Shown: in pieces, positions 30,401 to 35,139 of the stretch
Layout of the letters: each line of letters opens with the position of its first letter
Position numbering within the stretch: position 1 is the stretch's first letter
Origin: Candidula unifasciata
Taxonomy: Eukaryota; Mollusca; Gastropoda; Stylommatophora; Geomitridae
NCBI GenBank assembly: GCA_905116865.2
Contig: CAJHNH020002781.1
Span: 1 to 64,000, forward strand
Length of the DNA: 64,000 bases
Direction of reading: 5' to 3'
Position numbers and translations under genes: made by a program
The notes under the pieces: generated by a model
Database searches by the model: none
Seen by the model: the letters and a program-made list of their open reading frames with translations, nothing else
Told to the model about the DNA's origin: nothing

Positions 30401-31251
30401 TTCATCCAAAAATGTAATTGTGTTGTGTCTGTTTACAGCATGGCTGCGATATTTGCACATTGTGGCCAAACACATCCAACTTCTGCAGACATTTGTTGAC
30501 CGGGTTAGACTTTCCCGTTGGTTCAGTCTTTTAACGCTCATGATGCCAATAATTGGCGTTGATTTAAAAAAATCACAAAATAAAATTTTTTTTAAGTTGC
30601 TTCTTGATATCCATTCTTCACTGTTTGCACCTTTGATAGGTCCCAAAGATCAAAAGACTGTTCTCAGAAATGTGTAGTAAGCCACTGTCTCTTTCAGTTG
30701 CACTCCAGGTATCAGTGCTTGTTTTTGTAATGCTATGGTTTTCAATCCTTTTCAGGTGTCAGCCAACCCACCTGAATATTTGACAAGACCTCCATGTCTC
30801 CCCCTCCCCCTTTAAACCTAATCTATAATTAAATGCTTGTGATATTCTGTTATCAAATTTTTAATGGCAGATTTACAGAACTGCTCATGAAAACATTAAT
30901 GTCCTTGGCTTTTGATCAATAAATATTTTTTAAAAATATTTTATTTATAATTAAACTTAAAACCAAATGTTAGTAACATATTACAAGTACAAATGCACTC
31001 ACTTTCAACACTGCTTGACGCACCCTTTGAAACTTCCTTGCACCACCTCCCCAAGTTTGAAACGACTGTTCAGATGTCTTTATTTGCTGTTGTCTGTCTA
31101 CAGCAAGCGTATTCCCAAAGAGCAGTGGTGGCTGAAGCTCCGGCCCTTGCTGAGAATCTTGGCCAAGCACTCAGTGCTCGGTTACGAGACAGAAGCTGAG
31201 ATGGTTGACATCGATGAGGACGAGGACGAGGAAGGAGAACACATTCTTTAA
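46..31251 (+). CDS. PFK: ATP-dependent 6-phosphofructokinase, C-terminal half (10 exons, 5'-partial)
   Basis: PFK phosphorylates fructose 6-phosphate to fructose 1,6-bisphosphate, the committing step of glycolysis in the cytosol. Coding exons are 46-110, 6486-6576, 15063-15280, 17789-17879, 19052-19204, 20024-20188, 21779-21843, 22838-23052, 28916-29021 and 31104-31251. Every junction is GT/AG and the phases join without a stop, giving 438 residues. The translation follows the C-terminal half of animal PFK in order: [78 protein letters not shown]. In animal PFKs this half arose by gene duplication and carries mainly allosteric sites (fructose 2,6-bisphosphate), while the N-terminal half holds the main active site. 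The N-terminal half is missing because the window begins inside the gene. The odd points are a minisatellite at the exon 8 donor and an acidic C-terminus. The family call is very secure; the exon 8 donor is the least certain junction. Confidence 0.96.
262..412 (+). repeat. SINE-A 3' part
   Basis: It contains GTTGACCACATCA, a degenerate 'tataaaaatatgggtct' segment, AAAGGGTTC and the terminal TTTACTTTACTTAC. The order is the same as in the complete copies at 27125 and 46722. Confidence 0.6.
413..478 (+). repeat. SINE-A 5' part, left side of an interrupted copy
   Basis: GGGTTCAAATCC (a B-box-like tRNA motif) is followed by CTGACTTTTTT, as in the body of other SINE-A copies. The copy seems to resume at 2079, so the intervening ~1.6 kb is an insertion. 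TTCAAAAT (471-478) and TCCAAAAT (2079-2086) may be its target duplication. Confidence 0.5.
479..2078 (+). mobile_element. Mutator-like (MULE) DNA transposon remnant
   Basis: An AT-rich segment interrupts a SINE-A copy and carries the 194-residue transposase-like reading frame at 965-1549. I could not find convincing terminal inverted repeats, so the boundaries rest on the interrupted SINE. The rest of the catalytic region is absent, so the copy is not autonomous. Confidence 0.5.
965..1549 (+). pseudogene. N-terminal fragment of a Mutator-like transposase
   Basis: The 194-residue open frame starts [18 protein letters not shown] and has two zinc-knuckle-like pairs, CPQC (residues ~100-103) and CTVC (~131-134). 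It ends with a segment ending [10 protein letters not shown]. This order (basic KRKFHGN start, Cys pairs, then a G-rich helix ending in NMPxPVS) is that of the Mutator-like transposase domain found in many invertebrate multi-copy proteins, recalled from the family. The catalytic Asp/Glu region should follow but is missing, because the frame stops at 1547 and AT-rich noncoding sequence follows. It therefore looks like a truncated copy. Alternatively it is a short domesticated protein, for which there is no supporting sign. Confidence 0.65.
2079..2136 (+). repeat. SINE-A, right side of the interrupted copy
   Basis: AAAATGACTTTGGCTCTC and GGTACCAGGTGAAGTC match the SINE-A core. The left side is at 413-478. 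Confidence 0.5.
2137..2340 (+). repeat. SINE-D copy
   Basis: A tRNA-like head (GGCTGAGTTGTTAAGA, CAGGTTCAAATCCTC) precedes the core CACAGTCTGTGGTGACAG and CCACATTAAATCC. Related cores are at 19364 and 59730, and an antisense copy is at 50402. Confidence 0.6.
2655..2712 (+). mobile_element. LINE 3' end scrap (I-group-like)
   Basis: It reads ACGGAGCGCTTTTGGGAGTG and then CCTGAGTGCTATGATGTTGA, encoding [14 protein letters not shown]. This is the C-terminal signature seen in the I-group-like LINE ends at 40130 and 59325. It is preceded by CA/TACA-rich simple sequence (2565-2655). Confidence 0.5.
2760..2786. repeat. (GT)n microsatellite
   Basis: About 11 GT dinucleotides followed by GCATGCAT. 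Confidence 0.9.
2975..3350 (+). mobile_element. RTE-like LINE 3' end with terminal zinc finger
   Basis: The last frame encodes [20 protein letters not shown] followed by HKT and a stop. This C2H2-type ending is typical of a widespread invertebrate LINE family. Upstream, [20 protein letters not shown] is read in a different frame, so there is at least one frameshift. The copy ends in an AAC repeat (3340-3351). Confidence 0.7.
3630..3778 (-). repeat. SINE-A antisense 3' part
   Basis: The reverse complement carries GGTACCAGG, CATAAAGGTGGC, a degenerate GACC-rich core and the tail. It lies directly before the LINE end at 3786. Confidence 0.5.
3786..4055 (+). mobile_element. RTE-like LINE 3' end
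   Basis: It encodes [20 protein letters not shown], then [20 protein letters not shown], and finally [11 protein letters not shown] with a stop. It is followed by a GAT-repeat tail (4039-4050). The combination of [16 protein letters not shown] and C-terminal ATRH is the RT C-terminus of RTE-type LINEs. The copy is strongly 5'-truncated. Confidence 0.8.
4094..4265. repeat. Dispersed repeat G, copy 1
   Basis: It shares TTTGAAGCCCC, GGGCCCTGAT, GGTGGTACTTTGTGTCACC and GTGATGTCTTGGTGAGGTA with 45939-46112 in the same order and strand. I do not recognise the family. Confidence 0.6.
4363..4476 (+). repeat. SINE-C, left side (split by hAT insertion)
   Basis: It contains CTGTGGCTTAGA, CCAGGTTTGATTCCAGCTGT and GGCAGTTTGGCAGC. 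The SINE resumes at 6299 with GCAGTGACAAACTACTGAAC. The last 8 bp, GTAGTATC (4469-4476), are duplicated at 6299-6306. Confidence 0.8.
4627..4818 (+). pseudogene. hAT transposase C-terminal dimerisation fragment
   Basis: The 63-residue frame contains [20 protein letters not shown] and then [17 protein letters not shown]. The motif Y-L-x-x-P-x-S-x-x-S-E-R-x-F-S-x-A-G, followed by R..L....M..., is the hAT C-terminal dimerisation domain. The ~500-residue catalytic part that should precede it is absent. Its position inside terminal inverted repeats of hAT type agrees with the call. Confidence 0.88.
4937..5225 (-). repeat. SINE-B, complete copy with 11-bp target duplication
   Basis: The GAA-type tail is seen as TTC repeats at 4937-4952. 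The core is GTTCACCAGCTGTACAC, then TGTTCGTCCACTTCTGGAC, TTTTACAGATCTGATTC and TAGTCGACTCTTACGACATG. The 5' end is CCCCGTGTGGG on the minus strand. The perfect direct repeat GAAATGTATTT occurs at 4926-4936 and 5226-5236, so this ~289-bp unit moved as one retroposon. Confidence 0.85.
5300..6209 (+). mobile_element. RTE-like LINE, 5'-truncated RT C-terminus
   Basis: The open frame 5343-5834 encodes [17 protein letters not shown], then [14 protein letters not shown] and [11 protein letters not shown]. These are the GL.(L)N..KTE and KYLG motifs C-terminal to the RT active site of RTE-type LINEs. The YADD box itself is not present. The C-terminus continues out of frame to a GATGATGATGATT tail at 6198-6209. 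Near 5745-5860 a short segment (GCAGTGCTCACTACAA) is duplicated. The element sits inside the hAT element. Confidence 0.75.
6299..6385 (+). repeat. SINE-C, right side
   Basis: It continues the copy at 4363-4476 after the hAT element: GCAGTGACAAACTACTGAAC, then AAATTACCC and CAGCTTAAAAAATGCTGTGG. Confidence 0.8.
6486..6576 (+). CDS. PFK: PFK exon 2 of window
   Basis: Residues about 22-52 include [18 protein letters not shown]. The vertebrate counterpart is SFMNNWEVYKLL...RPP. The acceptor is tgtgtag, the donor is gtgagt, and the 91-nt length restores phase 0. The segment after RPP is the variable inter-domain linker. Confidence 0.93.
6590..7640. other. PFK intron sequence without recognised features
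   Basis: AT-rich and TTTT/TTGT-rich intronic sequence. I see no exon, transposon or tandem array here. The open frames are short and low complexity. Confidence 0.6.
7648..7886 (-). repeat. SINE-C antisense copy
   Basis: The minus strand reads ...GGGTTTGATCCCAGTTGCGG, then GCAATGGCAAACTACTGGAC and a 3' end like GGATACGCAACTAACTTAAC. The B-box-like motif and core match the copy at 8402. Confidence 0.75.
8402..8635 (+). repeat. SINE-C copy
   Basis: GTCTGTGGCTTGGCCATTGC is followed by CTGGTTTGATTCCAGTTGCG, AGCAGTGGCAAACTACTGAA and the end TAAAAGATTGGCAACTAACT. It is a complete example of the family. Confidence 0.8.
8812..8853. repeat. (GAT)n/(AAT)n microsatellite
   Basis: GAT repeats pass into AAT repeats. 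Confidence 0.9.
9230..9506 (-). repeat. SINE-B antisense copy
   Basis: It contains GTACACCAGCTATAAACTCT, CACTTCTGGACTGCAGTCC, AGGCAGATGCACTCAGAC, GTCGACTCTTAGGACACGC and CAGGGCCCTGGAACCCACAC. It is close to full length. Confidence 0.8.
9659..9845 (-). repeat. SINE-B antisense copy, 5'-truncated
   Basis: TTC repeats, then GTTCACCGGCTGTAAACTCT, TTTACAGATCTGGCTTATTT and CAGATGCACTCTGAC. It stops before the TCGACTC segment. Confidence 0.75.
9850..11215. other. PFK intron sequence without recognised features
   Basis: Mostly AT-rich with short (CAT/ATC)n at 10459-10480. No coding signal or known repeat seen. Confidence 0.55.
11224..11418 (-). mobile_element. SPIN-like hAT MITE, copy 1
   Basis: The left end is CAGCGGATCTCAACCTGTGG and the right end is AGGAAGGTTGAAAACTACTA. 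Between them lie CCTAAGACCATCG, GAAGTTATGAAGTAGCAATG, GGGGGTCACCACAACATGAG and GAACTGTATTAAAGGGTTG. This is the sequence and order of the non-autonomous SPIN family of hAT transposons as I remember it. Imperfect 8-bp flanking repeats: CTTTATAG (11216-11223) and CTGTATAG (11419-11426). Confidence 0.85.
11735..11892 (-). repeat. SINE-E antisense 3' part
   Basis: ACGGATCAACATCATGGCAC, then GTAGTAACCCGTAAGTGCTC, CGTTCCTCTTCTAAC and GTAGCACCGGTGGT. The reverse complement matches the 3' part of 52835-53160. Confidence 0.7.
11893..12365. other. PFK intron sequence without recognised features
   Basis: No exon or repeat family recognised before the TA microsatellite. Confidence 0.5.
12369..12451. repeat. 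(TA)n microsatellite
   Basis: About 40 uninterrupted TA units, preceded by TGTATATG variants. Confidence 0.98.
12520..12911. repeat. CA-rich compound simple sequence
   Basis: CA, CACG, CGCG, GACA and CCAC blocks alternate, including (CG)n at 12816-12830, and end in CAT repeats at 12894-12909. The open frames over this stretch are artefacts of the repeat. Confidence 0.9.
13080..13855. other. PFK intron sequence without recognised features
   Basis: AT-rich. No coding or repeat signature seen. Confidence 0.5.
13857..14097 (+). repeat. SINE-A copy, divergent
   Basis: The tRNA-like head is GCGGTAGCCTAATGGCTAGA with TCCTGGGTTTGAACC. It is followed by GTGGGTACCTCTTAGCG, GGGAAATAAAGGCAG and a degenerate tail (GTGAAAAGGGTTCATTTTAC). 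Confidence 0.75.
14617..15008. repeat. Minisatellite of ~115 bp, ~3.5 units, next to PFK exon 3
   Basis: Each unit holds GATTGACACATTTGGAAAGG (or a variant), TTACCTTGTCTAACAATGG, TATTTTGTGAAGATCA and a pyrimidine block such as CTTCTCCATCCTCTTC. It ends ~55 bp before the exon 3 acceptor. Confidence 0.9.
15063..15280 (+). CDS. PFK: PFK exon 3 of window
   Basis: Residues about 53-125 start [20 protein letters not shown] and end in SGGSLLGTK. This is the nucleotide-fold start of the C-terminal half (vertebrate VAVMNVGAPAAGMNAA ... GGSKLGTKR). The donor is gtaagc. The residue after GTK is Lys, formed across the junction, where vertebrates have Arg. A tandem repeat of ~115 bp ends about 55 bp upstream of the acceptor. 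Confidence 0.96.
15300..15400 (+). mobile_element. LINE 3' end scrap (I-group-like)
   Basis: AAAGGGGAATCTGAGCACCT, then AGAGTGCCTTCAAGATAACT and CAACTCATAACTAATACAGG. These match the LINE 3' end at 28115-28230. It begins only ~20 bp after the exon 3 donor. Confidence 0.55.
15478..15690 (+). repeat. SINE-E 3' part
   Basis: GTAGAAGAACGGAGCACTTA, then GGTTACTACCCATGTGCCAT and GATGTTGATCCGTTGTTCAA, as in 53095-53160. Confidence 0.6.
15831..15990 (-). repeat. SINE-B-like 3' module of the composite retroposon
   Basis: The minus strand carries TTCCTTCGAAGTCGG, then GTACACGCAAAAATCAGG and TTCACAGCCGGTGTTCGATG. It is parallel to SINE-B but more diverged, and it ends in poly(A) instead of a GAA repeat. 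Confidence 0.7.
16591..16905. repeat. VNTR of ~84 bp, four units
   Basis: Units start at 16591, 16671, 16755 and 16839 with ATGGATGGTTGCTGTTGTGG and contain AGCGCGGTGACGACGACACT. The period of 84 is a multiple of 3, so a minus-strand frame (16509-17012) runs through as 28-residue repeats. I see no evidence that it is a gene. Confidence 0.95.
17300..17785. other. PFK intron sequence without recognised features
   Basis: Nothing recognised between the composite retroposon and exon 4. Confidence 0.5.
17789..17879 (+). CDS. PFK: PFK exon 4 of window
   Basis: Residues about 125-155 end in [13 protein letters not shown], matching the vertebrate FNIQGLVIIGGFE strand. The acceptor is aatttcag and the donor is gtgagt. 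The first half ([15 protein letters not shown]) is the variable helix of this exon. An earlier AG at 17729-17730 would shift to a stop and was not used. Confidence 0.93.
18003..18700 (-). mobile_element. RTE-like LINE, minus strand, with RT YADD box
   Basis: The minus strand encodes YADD at about 18622-18633 (reverse complement of GTCATCTGCATA). Downstream it has [20 protein letters not shown], then [15 protein letters not shown] and [12 protein letters not shown]. The order [25 protein letters not shown] is that of the RT and its C-terminus. It is broken by frameshifts and 5'-truncated. Confidence 0.8.
18710..19040. other. PFK intron sequence without recognised features
   Basis: AT-rich, with no signature seen before the exon 5 acceptor. 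Confidence 0.5.
19052..19204 (+). CDS. PFK: PFK exon 5 of window
   Basis: Residues about 156-206 carry [18 protein letters not shown] and [16 protein letters not shown]. The [21 protein letters not shown] block is one of the most conserved parts of animal PFK. The SNN segment belongs to the fructose-bisphosphate pocket of this half. The exon is 51 whole codons in phase 0, with donor gtacgt. Confidence 0.96.
19364..19480 (+). repeat. SINE-D 3' part
   Basis: CCTGCACAGTCTGTGGCGAC, then CATGCAGCCCTAAATCC and CAACAGTGGTAAA, matching the order in 59850-59945. Confidence 0.6.
19495..19915. repeat. Minisatellite of ~58 bp, ~7 units
   Basis: Each unit has GGTGGTTACCTGTGACAGG, GGCGGTGGTTGATTAATAC and ATATGTTAGTTACG. 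It ends ~110 bp upstream of PFK exon 6. Confidence 0.95.
20024..20188 (+). CDS. PFK: PFK exon 6 of window
   Basis: Residues about 207-261: [17 protein letters not shown], then [19 protein letters not shown] and [12 protein letters not shown]. The Arg of KRRVF, the MGG turn and the Glu of IFEE are ligand-contacting positions in vertebrate PFK, and all are present here. The exon is 55 whole codons, with donor gtcagg. Confidence 0.97.
20200..20950. other. PFK intron sequence, mostly featureless
   Basis: It contains a possible tRNA-like SINE head at 20735-20830 (GGGGTTCAAATCC) and otherwise nothing I recognise. Confidence 0.4.
20955..20974. repeat. Poly(G) tract
   Basis: About 20 consecutive G's after a T run. 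This is a likely sequencing and assembly weak point. Confidence 0.9.
21530..21675. repeat. Short degenerate tandem repeat
   Basis: AGAAATGTATAAAATACC and close variants recur about seven times. Confidence 0.8.
21779..21843 (+). CDS. PFK: PFK exon 7 of window
   Basis: Residues about 262-283: [20 protein letters not shown] followed by LR. It aligns with vertebrate VEHLVQKMKTTVKRGLVLR. The acceptor is atttgcag and the donor is gtatac. The exon is 65 nt and ends in phase 2. It is short, and I confirmed it by phase with exon 8. Confidence 0.92.
22435..22705 (+). repeat. SINE-A copy
   Basis: The head is TCTGTGGCTTAGGAGTTGCG, with CAATCGAAACCCACTGC, GTCGACCCAGCCTAAAATAG, ATGCTGACCACATTACCCAC and GGGATCTTTACTTA. 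It lies in the short intron before exon 8. Confidence 0.85.
22838..23052 (+). CDS. PFK: PFK exon 8 of window (donor inside a minisatellite unit)
   Basis: Residues about 283-355: [13 protein letters not shown], then [20 protein letters not shown], then [20 protein letters not shown]. Arg-x-Asn-Val-Leu-Gly-His-x-Gln-Gln-Gly-Gly is the conserved ligand loop. The end at 23052 (CACAGG, then GTTGGT) gives the phase 1 that exon 9 needs and yields STPQGPVRTG. This donor is weak, with +3 T and +4 G. A second phase-1 GT in the same unit (CCT, then GTATCT) cannot be excluded. The sequence around the donor is repeated about 77 times downstream. Confidence 0.9.
23041..26026. repeat. 39-bp minisatellite (~77 units) that contains the PFK exon 8 splice donor
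   Basis: The unit has the parts CAACATCACAGGGTTGG, TATTCAATTTCC and TGTATCTGTT. The first unit begins with the last 12 exonic bases of PFK exon 8 and carries its donor. Units differ by single bases (GGTGTTC, GTTCATCATC, CTCTTCAAC variants). One unit is shortened at 24439-24475, and frame slips lie near 25400-25540. 39 is 13 codons, so five of six frames are largely stop-free. This explains the very long open frames on both strands. Confidence 0.98.
26185..26590 (+). mobile_element. RTE-like LINE 3' end
   Basis: The plus strand reads [20 protein letters not shown], then [27 protein letters not shown] and IGHTLRK, and ends [20 protein letters not shown] followed by AAGAAG repeats. The WR.T....NKLQ.F, LW.RT.Q.P and RW.WIGHTLRK motifs are those of RTE-type LINEs. 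There are internal stops. Confidence 0.8.
26700..27118 (+). mobile_element. I-group-like LINE, left part (split by SINE-A)
   Basis: A lightly open plus-strand stretch runs up to the SINE-A at 27119 and appears to continue at 27411 into an RNase H domain. The assignment is by continuity and is tentative. Confidence 0.4.
27119..27410 (+). repeat. SINE-A copy inside a LINE
   Basis: GCGTCCGTGGCTAAGGCGTT, then GCGATCGAAACCCACTGC, GGTCGACCCAGCCTAAAATG, TAATGCTGACCACATTACCC and AAAAGGGATCTTTACTTAC. It is a nearly consensus copy. Confidence 0.9.
27411..28230 (+). mobile_element. I-group-like LINE: RNase H domain and 3' end
   Basis: The acidic RNase H landmarks appear in order: YTDGSV (27562-27579), MEVMAV (~27671-27690), VLSDYMSI (~27740) and [20 protein letters not shown] (~27830-27890). 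The 3' end is a CPECC-type segment at 28115-28200 (CACCTATGGATGTGTCCAGA). The RNase H is spread over frames with several stops, so it is dead. Confidence 0.75.
28272..28326 (+). repeat. SINE-C, left side (split by SINE-A)
   Basis: AAAGTCTGTGGCTTGGGGG to GAGGTACCCAGG. It resumes at 28619. Confidence 0.8.
28327..28618 (+). repeat. SINE-A copy inserted in SINE-C
   Basis: It is nearly identical to the copy at 27119-27410 from GCGTCCGTGGCTAAGG to the ACTTACTTTTTTTACTTAC tail, which suggests both are relatively young. Confidence 0.9.
28619..28812 (+). repeat. SINE-C, right side
   Basis: ATTCCAGCTACTGG, then GCAATGCCAAGCTATTG, CAGCCTTAAAATGCTGG and GATATGCAACTAACT. It lies ~100 bp before the exon 9 acceptor. 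Confidence 0.8.
28916..29021 (+). CDS. PFK: PFK exon 9 of window
   Basis: Residues about 355-390: [20 protein letters not shown], then [14 protein letters not shown]. The vertebrate counterpart is [37 protein letters not shown]. The acceptor is gaccag and the donor is gtgagt. The exon begins with two bases that complete the Gly codon from exon 8. Confidence 0.93.
29440..29725 (+). repeat. SINE-B copy, divergent
   Basis: TTCAGGGGCACCATT, then CATCTGCCTGAGAGGTAAGG, AACCAACAGTCTG, GCTGAATCTGTAAAATAG and GTTTACCGGTGGTGAATG. Confidence 0.65.
29755..30025 (+). mobile_element. RTE-like LINE 3' end
   Basis: [10 protein letters not shown], then [20 protein letters not shown], a degenerate AKDR..W segment and AGAAG repeats. 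It is parallel to 26390-26585. Confidence 0.6.
30170..30570 (-). mobile_element. Probable LINE 3' end, minus strand
   Basis: The minus strand reads [12 protein letters not shown] followed by [18 protein letters not shown], with stops. The pattern resembles a LINE RT C-terminus (FGHV..., basic tail), but I cannot place the family. Confidence 0.4.
30571..31100. other. PFK intron sequence without recognised features
   Basis: AT-rich up to the last acceptor. Confidence 0.5.
31104..31251 (+). CDS. PFK: PFK last exon and stop
   Basis: Residues about 390-438: [38 protein letters not shown], then an acidic run [11 protein letters not shown] and TAA at 31249-31251. The acceptor is tgtctacag. [14 protein letters not shown] is the diagnostic C-terminal motif. 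The vertebrate end is basic-polar (RKRSGEAAV in muscle PFK), so the Asp/Glu-rich tail is a lineage difference. Confidence 0.95.
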
Positions 31252-31412
31252 CTGCAGTTTCTGTGGATTTTGTCGGATACAGTCGGGTAGAATCTAGATG
31301 TCTTACAGTGTATTAGAAATGAAATGATTGAAATCTTGTCATGTTAGTTGGATTCCTGCCTTTTTTATAGATATGTATTTATGTGTATATATATTGTTTT
31401 CTTAATAATATT

Positions 31413-31475
31413 AACACACACACACACACACATGCACGCACGCACGCACGCACACGAGATATATATATATATAAG
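31413..31475. repeat. (AC)n/(CACG)n/(AT)n microsatellite
   Basis: AC, CGCA and ATAT blocks in sequence. Confidence 0.95.
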
Positions 31476-31841
31476 AATATTACATTTTTCCTTTTGTTTT
31501 TTTTTAGGTATGACACACATTATTTACACTGGAGCTGTAGAATGTTTTTATACTTTTTAGGTTTAATTATTGCTTGTTTAGCTGACTGGTTGGTAAGTCT
31601 TCTAGAAGATCAAATTGTCACTCTTGTTAGTTGATGCAGCAGCACACATAACGTTTGAGTCTTGAAAATGGCTTGCAACTGAGTGAAGTTGATGTAGAGT
31701 GTCTCCTCTTGAACCGGTATCATCTCCACCAGCATGATGTTGCAGAGCTCTGCTTCATTTCTGCCGGCCATAATTTAGCACCACACTATTCACAGACTGG
31801 CCTAAAAATAGCCAAGATCGATAATGCTTTCTCCATAGATT

Positions 31842-32025
31842 ACTTCTTCTTCATTGTGCACCAGTTGTAAACTCTGGAGGAAAGTTTTGGTTATTCGTAA
31901 ACTTGTGGACTTGAGTCTGGTTCCAGTACTTGCATTTTGCATGCACATCCATTTTACAGATCCGTCTTATTTTTACACAGACTATTTGTTCCTTACCTCT
32001 TAGACAATTGTACTCCAACTGCAAT
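31842..32025 (-). repeat. SINE-B antisense copy, 5'-truncated
   Basis: TTCTTCTTCATTGTGCACCA, then GTTGTAAACTCTGGAGG, TTTTGCATGCACATCCATTT and TACAGATCCGTCTTATTT. Confidence 0.75.
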
Positions 32026-32029
32026 TTTT

Positions 32030-33345
32030 AAAAGAAATTAATTTAAAGCACCATAATGATTGCATAATAGATGCTGTTTATTATTGTGCACTTTACTGGA
32101 GCACAGTGATTTGTACCACATTCATTTGTGAAAACAAATGCACATTCATTAACCCACAGATTTGTACAAACTACTACTCCACATATAGATACTCGATGGC
32201 AAATTTTATTTTGGCTGTGATAAACTTTATTTTGATTTCATGTTCAAGTTTTCACAAGTAGTGTTTATTGTAACATTTTATAATTATAAACCTTCTATTG
32301 AATTCAGAACAAAGTGTAAAAATTAATAAGTAGGTTGTGTATTGTTTTATTGTACTTGCTTAATATGTAGATACTTTACATAATTGGAAAAACGGGCATA
32401 TAGGGTATCTAGAGAAATTATGTCTATTGTCTGTGTTCATTTTTTAGCTGTTTGTTTCCTTTTGCTGTGATACTCACTTAAAGGTCAAATTAATTGTGTC
32501 TCCTCTTAAGGATTTTGCAAACCAACTGCATAATTTGCCTTTTGTGTTTTTTTACTGGGCAGTTTTACTTTAAGACATTCACCATTGCTTTCCAAACAGT
32601 AACTGGCTCATACTATTTTCGAATCAACATATAACAGTCTGTTACCATGTCACCTGCTGCTTACCTAGAACTTTAGTATGTCAGGAGTATGAAACTGTAT
32701 TCACAACCCTGAAGCCACAGATGCCAGCTTGTAGATACTGTTTATAAATCTCATCTTTATAATAATATTTACATGTCTGAGTTGTTTATAAATCTTATCA
32801 TTAATAAAATATAACATAAATTTCTGAACAGCTTTTCTTTGTTCATATGTAACGTATATAGATAAATTGTTTATAAGTCCTGTATTTGCTATTATATAGT
32901 TGGCTGTATAAAAACTGTCTGTTAAACAAAATAATTAGAAAAGGGGTTTATACATACAATTTGTCCATCTGGAAACATTTTGAAGAAACATTTATTTTAA
33001 AGAATTGTTTTTTAACACTTGTCTTGAAAATTTTTTTTTTATACACATGCATACACACACATATGCACATGTGTTTGAGCACACACACTGTTGTGCCTAC
33101 ACATACAGGTGGAGAGGGGGAAGGGAGAGAGATGTGTAAACATGAATTAGATAGTGTAAACCATGTGGCAAAGGAAATTACATTGCTGGAATATTTAATC
33201 ATTGGCATCAAAGTTAAGAGAATGATAAAGAACAAAAAAATACAACCAGTAGTAGCTATACAACTGACAAACCTTATGACATGTAAATCTAACAGGTAAT
33301 TTTGCCATAAGTTTGAAATAGGTGATAATCTAAAAATTAAGTAAA
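32030..33345. other. PFK 3' flank without recognised features
   Basis: AT-rich. Only the AATAAA at 32803 and a short TACACACA-rich patch (33040-33110) stand out. Confidence 0.5.
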
Positions 33346-33349
33346 TTGT

Positions 33350-33600
33350 AAAGGTCCCTTTTCTATACTTTAGGTGTATAGGGCATATAAGGCTAAACCT
33401 AAATTTTTATAGACCAGTCAGCACAAGATGGGTGGTGTGGTCAGCATCTTCCCTGGACTGCACTTTTTACCCACTCAAGGCTGGGTCGTCCAGAGGGAGT
33501 CAAGGTCATTTTTGAAAAAAGTCTGGCTCCGCTAGGGAGCGAATCCACCACCTTCTGATCCGCACGCGAGCGTCTAGCCGCTATGCCACGGTGACCCCCG
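33350..33600 (-). repeat. SINE-A antisense copy
   Basis: The minus strand has the tRNA-like head GGGGGTCACCGTGGCATAGC and GGCTAGACGCTCGCGTGCGG, then GATTCGCTCCCTAGCGG, GACCACACCACCCATC and the tail. It is most similar to 46722-46995. Confidence 0.85.
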
Positions 33601-33834
33601 TGATAATCTAGAGTATTAATTCATCTTCAACATTTTTTTTTACTTTTGCTTATTAAGTCTTTTGATAGCAGCTAGTTGTTAAATAAACTCTTCTTATCTT
33701 GAAATATTTTAATTAGCAGCTAAGTCCATACAAGTTTATATAATAACACAGTGGGACAGAAGAAAGTAGACTGGGAGTACAGATCATCATCCTGTAGCTG
33801 GTCCTTTGTAGAATGTTGATTTCATCACGGTCTG

Positions 33835-34140
33835 CCTGCAAGAAACTTGGTCTCTCACCAGCTTTTCCGCCTCATGCACTTTCCTATCCAAGATATCACT
33901 TATATCCTGTACCCGTCTCCATGCTGATCGGCCCTGCTCCTCTTTCCTGGTACCATGCCCTCTGCCATTATTTTTTTAAATCCTCCATGGTGCATGATGA
34001 TTTTGCAAAAATATTTAAGTTTCCAAGACAAGATGCTGTTTACTGGCTGATCTTCCTTGATGTTTAGATTTTTTAGGATGTCACTATTTTTTTTTATTTC
34101 CAAGGTATTCTGAGAATCTTTCATTTCGGCTCAGAAACAC
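33835..34140 (-). mobile_element. RTE-like LINE fragment, minus strand
   Basis: The minus strand encodes SDILKNLNIKEDQPVNSILS, then WKLKYFCKIIMHHGG and KKIMAEGMVPGKRSR. It is a close relative of 18003-18200. Confidence 0.75.
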
Positions 34141-34149
34141 TTTTTTTTC

Positions 34150-35134
34150 CTTAAGGACTAAGAATGCAGATTCAGTGAAGTATACAGTGGGTCATAGAAG
34201 AAAGTAACAAAGTATTATGTGTTAGGACTAACCAGTGAACACATGGTGAGTTGCAAAGTATAGACGGAGTTGATAATTTTATTTTATAAGTTCTTCAGTT
34301 AGTGTGACTTTTACATTTCCCCCCAAATTCATTAACATATAGATGTAATTGTGTATTTATGTGAAGCCAGTTTAAGTTGTCTTGTTTGCATGTTTTTTGT
34401 GGGTTTTTAAAACTTTATGTAGTAAATGTTATGTATGCATATAGTGACTAACTAATATTTTTAATATGTGGACTTTAATTTTGTGACTAATATTTCTAAT
34501 ATGTGGACTTTATTTTTTAAATACCATATTTGTCGCTATATAGGATGCTCCCTTGTATAAGAAGCTCCCCACAAATTGAAAGGTATTTTCCAGAAAAATG
34601 TCATATTCAATATAAGTCTGTAATTCTGGCCATTTTGTCCTTTTTCCAAGCTCTGCACAGCTTCCTTTGTTCATTTTGCACATATGGTCCTGCTGAGACC
34701 ACCAAAGTTTTGTCTGTTGAAGGTCCGAAAGGATGTTCTGCTGACCTATTGTTGTGTTCTTCAGCATGTTTTATCGCCTGGAGTTTAAAACTCATGGTAC
34801 AAGATTACCACTTACTATCCTTTTCCTAATTGCTATGAAAATAATGGTTTGTGTAGGCCTACCTTCCTTGTATAAGAAGCGGTCTCATTTTAAGGCTTAT
34901 TTTAGGAATACACACTGACAAATGTGATATTTTTTACTTTTATATATCTGCATTTTGTATATCAGCAAATATTTCTATTCTGAAGAGAGGTGGGGGAGGA
35001 GGAGCCAGGAGAGACATTGTGGGACGGTTTTACATAATGGCAATAAAGAGCATCTGTATACAAAATAAAAATAAAAAATAAAAAAAAATAATTGAAAGCG
35101 CACGACAGGAGGCTGGTGAGACACTTGATTATTA
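34150..35134. other. Unassigned sequence, possible MITE at 34517-34915
   Basis: ACCATATTTGTCGCTATATA and CTTGTATAAGAAGC occur near 34517-34565. CTTGTATAAGAAGCGG recurs at 34869. This 'colinear TATAAG' style suggests an old DNA transposon, but I found no clear inverted termini. Confidence 0.3.
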
Positions 35135-35139
35135 ATGCC

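Larger units (their letters stand above)
31252..32825 (+). other. Probable PFK 3' UTR with a candidate poly(A) signal
   Basis: Noncoding sequence follows the stop. It includes a CA/TA microsatellite (31413-31475) and an antisense SINE-B (31842-32025). The best canonical AATAAA I see is at 32803-32808. No transcript evidence is available, so the real 3' end could be earlier. Confidence 0.35.
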
